Assembly (NCBI RefSeq): GCF_000218545.1
Contig: NC_015671.1
Coordinates: forward strand, 2,046,001 to 2,110,000
Source: Cellulomonas gilvus ATCC 13127
Lineage (GTDB): Bacteria; Actinomycetota; Actinomycetes; Actinomycetales; Cellulomonadaceae
Direction of reading: 5' to 3'
DNA length: 64,000 bases
In this document: positions 57,928 through 64,000 of the stretch, piece after piece
How positions within the stretch are numbered: the first letter of the stretch is position 1
How the letters are laid out: the number at the start of each line of letters is the position of its first letter
Position numbers and translations under genes: made by a program
Notes under the pieces: generated by a model
The model's database searches: none
What the model was told of the DNA's origin: nothing
Seen by the model: only the letters and a program-made list of their open reading frames with translations

Positions 57928-60446
57928 CGCTCCTCCCGCCCGTCCTCGGTGTCGGCGCCGGGCGCCTCGACGTCCGCGGCACCGTCCACGTCCGCCTCCG
58001 CGGCCTCGCCCCGGTCCACGTCGTCGACCTCCACGTCGTCCAGGTCCTCGCCCTCCACCCGCACGTCGTCCAGGTCCTCGTCGTCGGCGGACTCCTCGTC
58101 CTCGACGTCGAACACGACGACGTCGTCGTCCTCGTCGTCCGCGCCTTCGACCGCAGCGATCTCGGCCGCGCTGAAGCGCGCGAGCTCCTGCTGCGCGTCC
58201 TGCTCACGGCCGGCCGCCTCGAGCGCGGCCGCGCGCGCGACCGCGACGCGCACCGCGATCGGTCCGGAGAGCCGCTGCAGCGCGGGACCGGCGAGCACAG
58301 CGACCGCCGCCTCGGGCTCCTGCAGGTCCAGCCGCGCGCCGCTGACGACGATCGCCAGCTCGACGCGCGTCTCGGCGTCGAGCTGATCGGCCTCCGGGCT
58401 CTGCGCGAGCGCGATCGCCCGCTCCGGCCGGCCGAGCCCTCGCTCGCAGTCGGCCATGACGGCCAGGTGCTCGGACGAGCCGTTGAGCCTGCGGACCGTG
58501 CGCAGCTCACGCAGCGCCTCGGCGTACCGGCCCGTGCGGTACGCGGCGAGGCCTGCGGCCTCACGCACCACGTCCACGCGCCCACCCCGGCGCACCGCCG
58601 CCTGGGCGTGCTCGTACGCCAGCTCGGGGTCGGTGTCGAGCAGCCGGCCGACCATCACCAGGTGACGGCCGACCTGCCACGCGTTGTCCTTCGACAGCGT
58701 GCGCAGCGGTCCGCGCGCGGCGCGGTCCAGGTCGCTGAAGGACACCTCGTCCGGGATCTCCGGCCCGACGACGCGCTGGTCCTGCGGCGGTCGCGTCGGA
58801 CGTCGCTCGTCCGACGACCACGCACCCGCTCCGGTCCGGGCGTCGCTCGAGCCAGAGCGGCTCCACCCGCCGCGGTCGCCACGACGGTCGTCACGTTCGG
58901 CCGGGCGTCCGCCGCCGTGGCCGGGCCGCCCGTCCTCGCGCCGCGGTCGCTCGACCGCACCCGAGCGGCCGCTGCCGTCCGGGCGTCGGTCCCCCGAGCC
59001 GTACGCCGGCCTGCGGTCGTCCGAGCGCCGGTCGCCGACGCCGGGACGTCGGTCGTCGCGCCAGCCGGCGGCCGGGCGTCGCTCGCCCTGCGGTGCAGTG
59101 CCCCGGTCCGGCCGACGGTCACCCCGATCCGCCCCGCGCGCGTCCCCGGCTCGCTCGTCGCGCGCCCAAGGACGCGCTCCGCCGGACGTCGGGCGCGGCT
59201 CGTCGCGCCGCGGGCGTTCGCCGTTCGCTGCGGGACGGCCCGTGCCGCGGTCGTCCCTCGACGACCGTCGGTCGGGGTACGCGCCCCCACGGGGGGCCGC
59301 TGACCTCGTGCCGTGCGACGACTCGCCGCCACCCGTCCACGAGCTGCGGGTCGGTCCGCCACGCTCCTCGGAACGGCCCGCCCGGCCGTCCGCGCCGCGA
59401 TACCCGCCGTCACGATCGCCGGTCGACGAGTCCCGCTCGCCGGACGTCCGTCCTTCGGAGCCCGCGTCACGTCCGCCGAAGCCACGCTGACCGGCGGCGC
59501 CGCGGTCGCCCGAGCCCCCACGGCCGCCGAAACCGCCGCGCTCACCCGAGCCCCCACGGCCACTGAAGCCTCCGCGCTCACCGGCAGCTCCGCGTCCACC
59601 GGCACCATCGCGCGCGCCGGATCCTCCGCGGGGACCGCTCGACCGGGCGTCGTCCCAGCCGCGCGCAGCCGTCCCGGGACGGCGGTCACCACCGTCACGT
59701 CCGTCGTACGCCCCTCGCGTGGCGGGCGACCCTCCACGCGTGGCACCTGAGCTGTCACCACGGCGCGCGTAGCCGCCCCGCTCGCCGTCGCCGCTCGAGG
59801 AGAAGCCGCCGCGAGGGCCGGACGGGCGCGCGCCACGCTCAGGCCGCGAGCCCCCGAACCCCGGGCGGGATGCTCCGCGCTCACCACGAGACTCAGGCCG
59901 CACGCCACGCTCTCCGCCGAACGACGCACGTCCGCCGTCACGAGATCCCCCACGCGCGCTGTCGTCACCACGCTGAGGACGCGACCCCGCAGCAGAGCCA
60001 CCCCGCCCGTCGTCCCACGAACCGGTGCGACCCTGGGACGGGCGCCCCCCATCGCCGCGACCGTCACCGCGCCGCGGTCCCTGGGACCACGCGCCGCCAC
60101 CGGCGGCGCCGCCCCTGGCGTCAGAGCCTCGACCCGACGCGCCGCGCTCCGACCACCCGCCCGGCGAACCGGTCACGCGCCCACCGGACTGCCCGGCCCC
60201 GCGCGAGGAGTACGCACCCCGGGGACCGCCCGAGCCGTCCTCACCACGACGCGCGCGGGAGCTGTCGCGCGCACCCGCAGGCCGCGAGTCACCGAACCGG
60301 CCCGTGCCGCGGCGATCACCCGACTCGCCCTGGCCCGAGGCGCGTCCGCCGGACGGACCACCGCCCGCGAAACGCCCGCCGCCGGCGGACCCACCACGCT
60401 CGTCCCGTCCACGCGCTGCGCGTGCGTCCCTGTCGTCGCTGTTCAT
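57924..60446 (-). CDS. RGG-rich disordered / TPR / acidic-tail protein, 840 aa
   Basis: The C-terminal part resembles the ~250-residue TPR protein found before the HAD gene in this locus (Rv1691-like): about residues 554-765 hold helical repeats such as AYEHAQAAVRRGGRVDVVREAAGLAAYRTGRYAEALRELR. The first ~550 residues are unlike that family: almost only Gly, Arg, Ser, Asp, Ala and Pro, with RGG, GGR and DRR recurring throughout, as in eukaryotic RGG-box RNA-binding proteins. The last ~70 residues are acidic (DDEDDDVVVFDVEDEES). The frame is unbroken over 2.5 kb. ATG 60446 has AGGAG upstream. It lies just downstream of the rRNA terminator. RNA binding or phase separation is an inference. Confidence 0.85.
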   Translation of the reverse strand: MNSDDRDARAARGRDERGGSAGGGRFAGGGPSGGRASGQGESGDRRGTGRFGDSRPAGARDSSRARRGEDGSGGPRGAYSSRGAGQSGGRVTGSPGGWSERGASGRGSDARGGAAGGGAWSQGPRRGDGRGDGGRPSQGRTGSWDDGRGGSAAGSRPQRGDDSARGGSRDGGRASFGGERGVRPESRGERGASRPGFGGSRPERGARPSGPRGGFSSSGDGERGGYARRGDSSGATRGGSPATRGAYDGRDGGDRRPGTAARGWDDARSSGPRGGSGARDGAGGRGAAGERGGFSGRGGSGERGGFGGRGGSGDRGAAGQRGFGGRDAGSEGRTSGERDSSTGDRDGGYRGADGRAGRSEERGGPTRSSWTGGGESSHGTRSAAPRGGAYPDRRSSRDDRGTGRPAANGERPRRDEPRPTSGGARPWARDERAGDARGADRGDRRPDRGTAPQGERRPAAGWRDDRRPGVGDRRSDDRRPAYGSGDRRPDGSGRSGAVERPRREDGRPGHGGGRPAERDDRRGDRGGWSRSGSSDARTGAGAWSSDERRPTRPPQDQRVVGPEIPDEVSFSDLDRAARGPLRTLSKDNAWQVGRHLVMVGRLLDTDPELAYEHAQAAVRRGGRVDVVREAAGLAAYRTGRYAEALRELRTVRRLNGSSEHLAVMADCERGLGRPERAIALAQSPEADQLDAETRVELAIVVSGARLDLQEPEAAVAVLAGPALQRLSGPIAVRVAVARAAALEAAGREQDAQQELARFSAAEIAAVEGADDEDDDVVVFDVEDEESADDEDLDDVRVEGEDLDDVEVDDVDRGEAAEADVDGAADVEAPGADTEDGREER

Positions 60447-60620
60447 CTCGTGCTCTCCTCGCGTCAACGCTCATCGTCTCATCCGGGCGGCACCGTCTCG
60501 CCCGGTGCGGCACACGCTCGACAGAGGCGGGCACCCGCCGGGCCCGCAACCGGGAAGCCACGGGCGAGCCGCGGCACCGTAGCGGGCATCGACGACGCCA
60601 AGCACAGAAGCGCCCAGAAA

Positions 60621-60657
60621 CAGAACAAGCCACCCCGCGATGGGGTGGCTTGTTCTG
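60621..60657 (-). terminator. rRNA operon terminator
   Basis: A 16-base stem (CAGAACAAGCCACCCC at 60621-60636 with 60642-60657) has a five-base loop. On the minus strand it is followed by a pyrimidine-rich stretch. It ends the rRNA transcript about 170 bases before the RGG-TPR gene. Confidence 0.9.
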
Positions 60658-60663
60658 AATGGT

Positions 60664-60782
60664 GTCCGGCGGCGTCCTACTCTCCCACACCCTGGCGAGT
60701 GCAGTACCATCGGCGCTGAAGGGCTTAGCTTCCGGGTTCGGAATGGGACCGGGCGTTTCCCCTTCGCTATGACCGCCGTAAC
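60664..60782 (-). rRNA. rrf: 5S ribosomal RNA
   Basis: The minus strand begins GTTACGGCGGTCATAGCG and ends GACGCCGCCGGACA, with the universal CCCATTCCGAACCCGGAAG loop and GGGAGAGTAGGACG near the 3' end. Terminal arms CGGCGG and CCGCCG pair. Exact ends are estimated to within a few bases. Confidence 0.93.
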
Positions 60783-60871
60783 TCTGTCGAGTTGTGAACG
60801 GGACCCCCGTGGGGGTGTCGTTCGTTTCTCGGGAACCGCACAGTGGACGCGTAGCATTGAAAAGTTGTGGT
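60783..60871 (-). other. 23S-5S spacer
   Basis: This 89-base spacer contains a short C5/G5 hairpin at 60803-60816 and, next to the 23S end, CCACAA, which can pair with TTGTGG just before the 23S 5' end to form the processing stem. No tRNA is present. Confidence 0.7.
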
Positions 60872-63975
<3,104 letters not shown>

Positions 63976-64000
63976 ACAAAGACTTTGATTCAAAGATGCT
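63976..64000 (-). other. end of the 16S-23S spacer
   Basis: Only 25 bases of the internal spacer are in the window. They include CTTTGAATCAAAG, a short inverted repeat, and TTTGTGG beside the 23S 5' end, which can pair with the 3' flank of 23S for RNase III processing. The 16S gene lies beyond the right edge. Confidence 0.75.

Noticed and set aside
54835-58386. Rightward open frame of nearly 1200 codons across nadK, tlyA and the HAD gene
   Set aside because: It is antisense to four recognised genes, and its sequence is low-complexity Arg/Pro/His without any family resemblance.
58860-60420. Dense short repeats that could look like a CRISPR or minisatellite array
   Set aside because: There are no constant-length spacers or identical direct repeats; the repetition comes from codons of an RGG-rich protein in an unbroken frame.

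Overview
The window looks like a chromosomal segment of a high-GC actinobacterium of the Cellulomonas type (Micrococcales). The reasons are a very strong G/C preference at third codon positions, many GTG starts preceded directly by a TANNNT promoter element (leaderless genes), two GH10 xylanases, a CBM2-linked lytic polysaccharide monooxygenase, and gene orders shared with Mycobacterium tuberculosis (sufR-B-D-C-S-U-T next to an ABC pair and ctaA; tlyA-nadK-recN-steA-mctB-pyrG-nudix). The genus is an inference; the phylum is secure.

Left part, 1-13.4 kb: an SOS-box-controlled gene runs off the left edge. It is followed by an overlapping ArsR regulator / SulP anion transporter / PEBP-like set, a YbaK-like editing protein and a TrmH-type RNA methyltransferase. 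A polysaccharide block then holds a cytosolic GH10 enzyme, an MFS permease and a secreted AA10-CBM2 LPMO. A TetR-controlled heterodimeric ABC exporter closes this part.

Middle, 13.4-32.4 kb: SPFH/NfeD membrane-quality pair, a lone ABC ATPase, divergent glycogen genes (glgA/glgM-type and glgC), serB, a fabG-fabI pair, a DUF3099/SURF1 group, an ABC-F protein, a complete biotin ECF transporter (bioY-bioM-bioN), a zinc metallopeptidase, a NYN-LOTUS protein and a secreted GH10-CBM13 xylanase with several LacI-type sites upstream.

32.4-45.8 kb: a tightly overlapped Fe-S assembly operon (sufR-B-D-Rieske-C-S-U-T) with a palindromic operator over its promoter. Next to it a complete IS481-family element has landed in a CTAG inside the -10 region of the neighbouring ABC gene; the 6-bp target duplication is visible and supplies the transposase stop codon. 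Then come ABC-2 exporters, ctaA and a DrrAB-type exporter.

45.8-64 kb: a long leftward run: NUDIX, pyrG, a MurJ-type flippase, a short MraY/WecA-like protein, mctB/steB, steA, recN, nadK, tlyA, a small protein, a HAD phosphatase and an 840-residue protein whose first ~550 residues are an RGG/Ser/Asp-rich disordered region in front of a TPR domain and an acidic tail. The 3' end of an rRNA operon (23S, 5S, terminator) follows, transcribed leftward. Most interesting are the RGG-TPR protein beside the rRNA operon, the IS481 insertion, the MurJ/PNPT-like pair embedded in the SteAB locus, and LacI-type sites shared by the xylanase genes.
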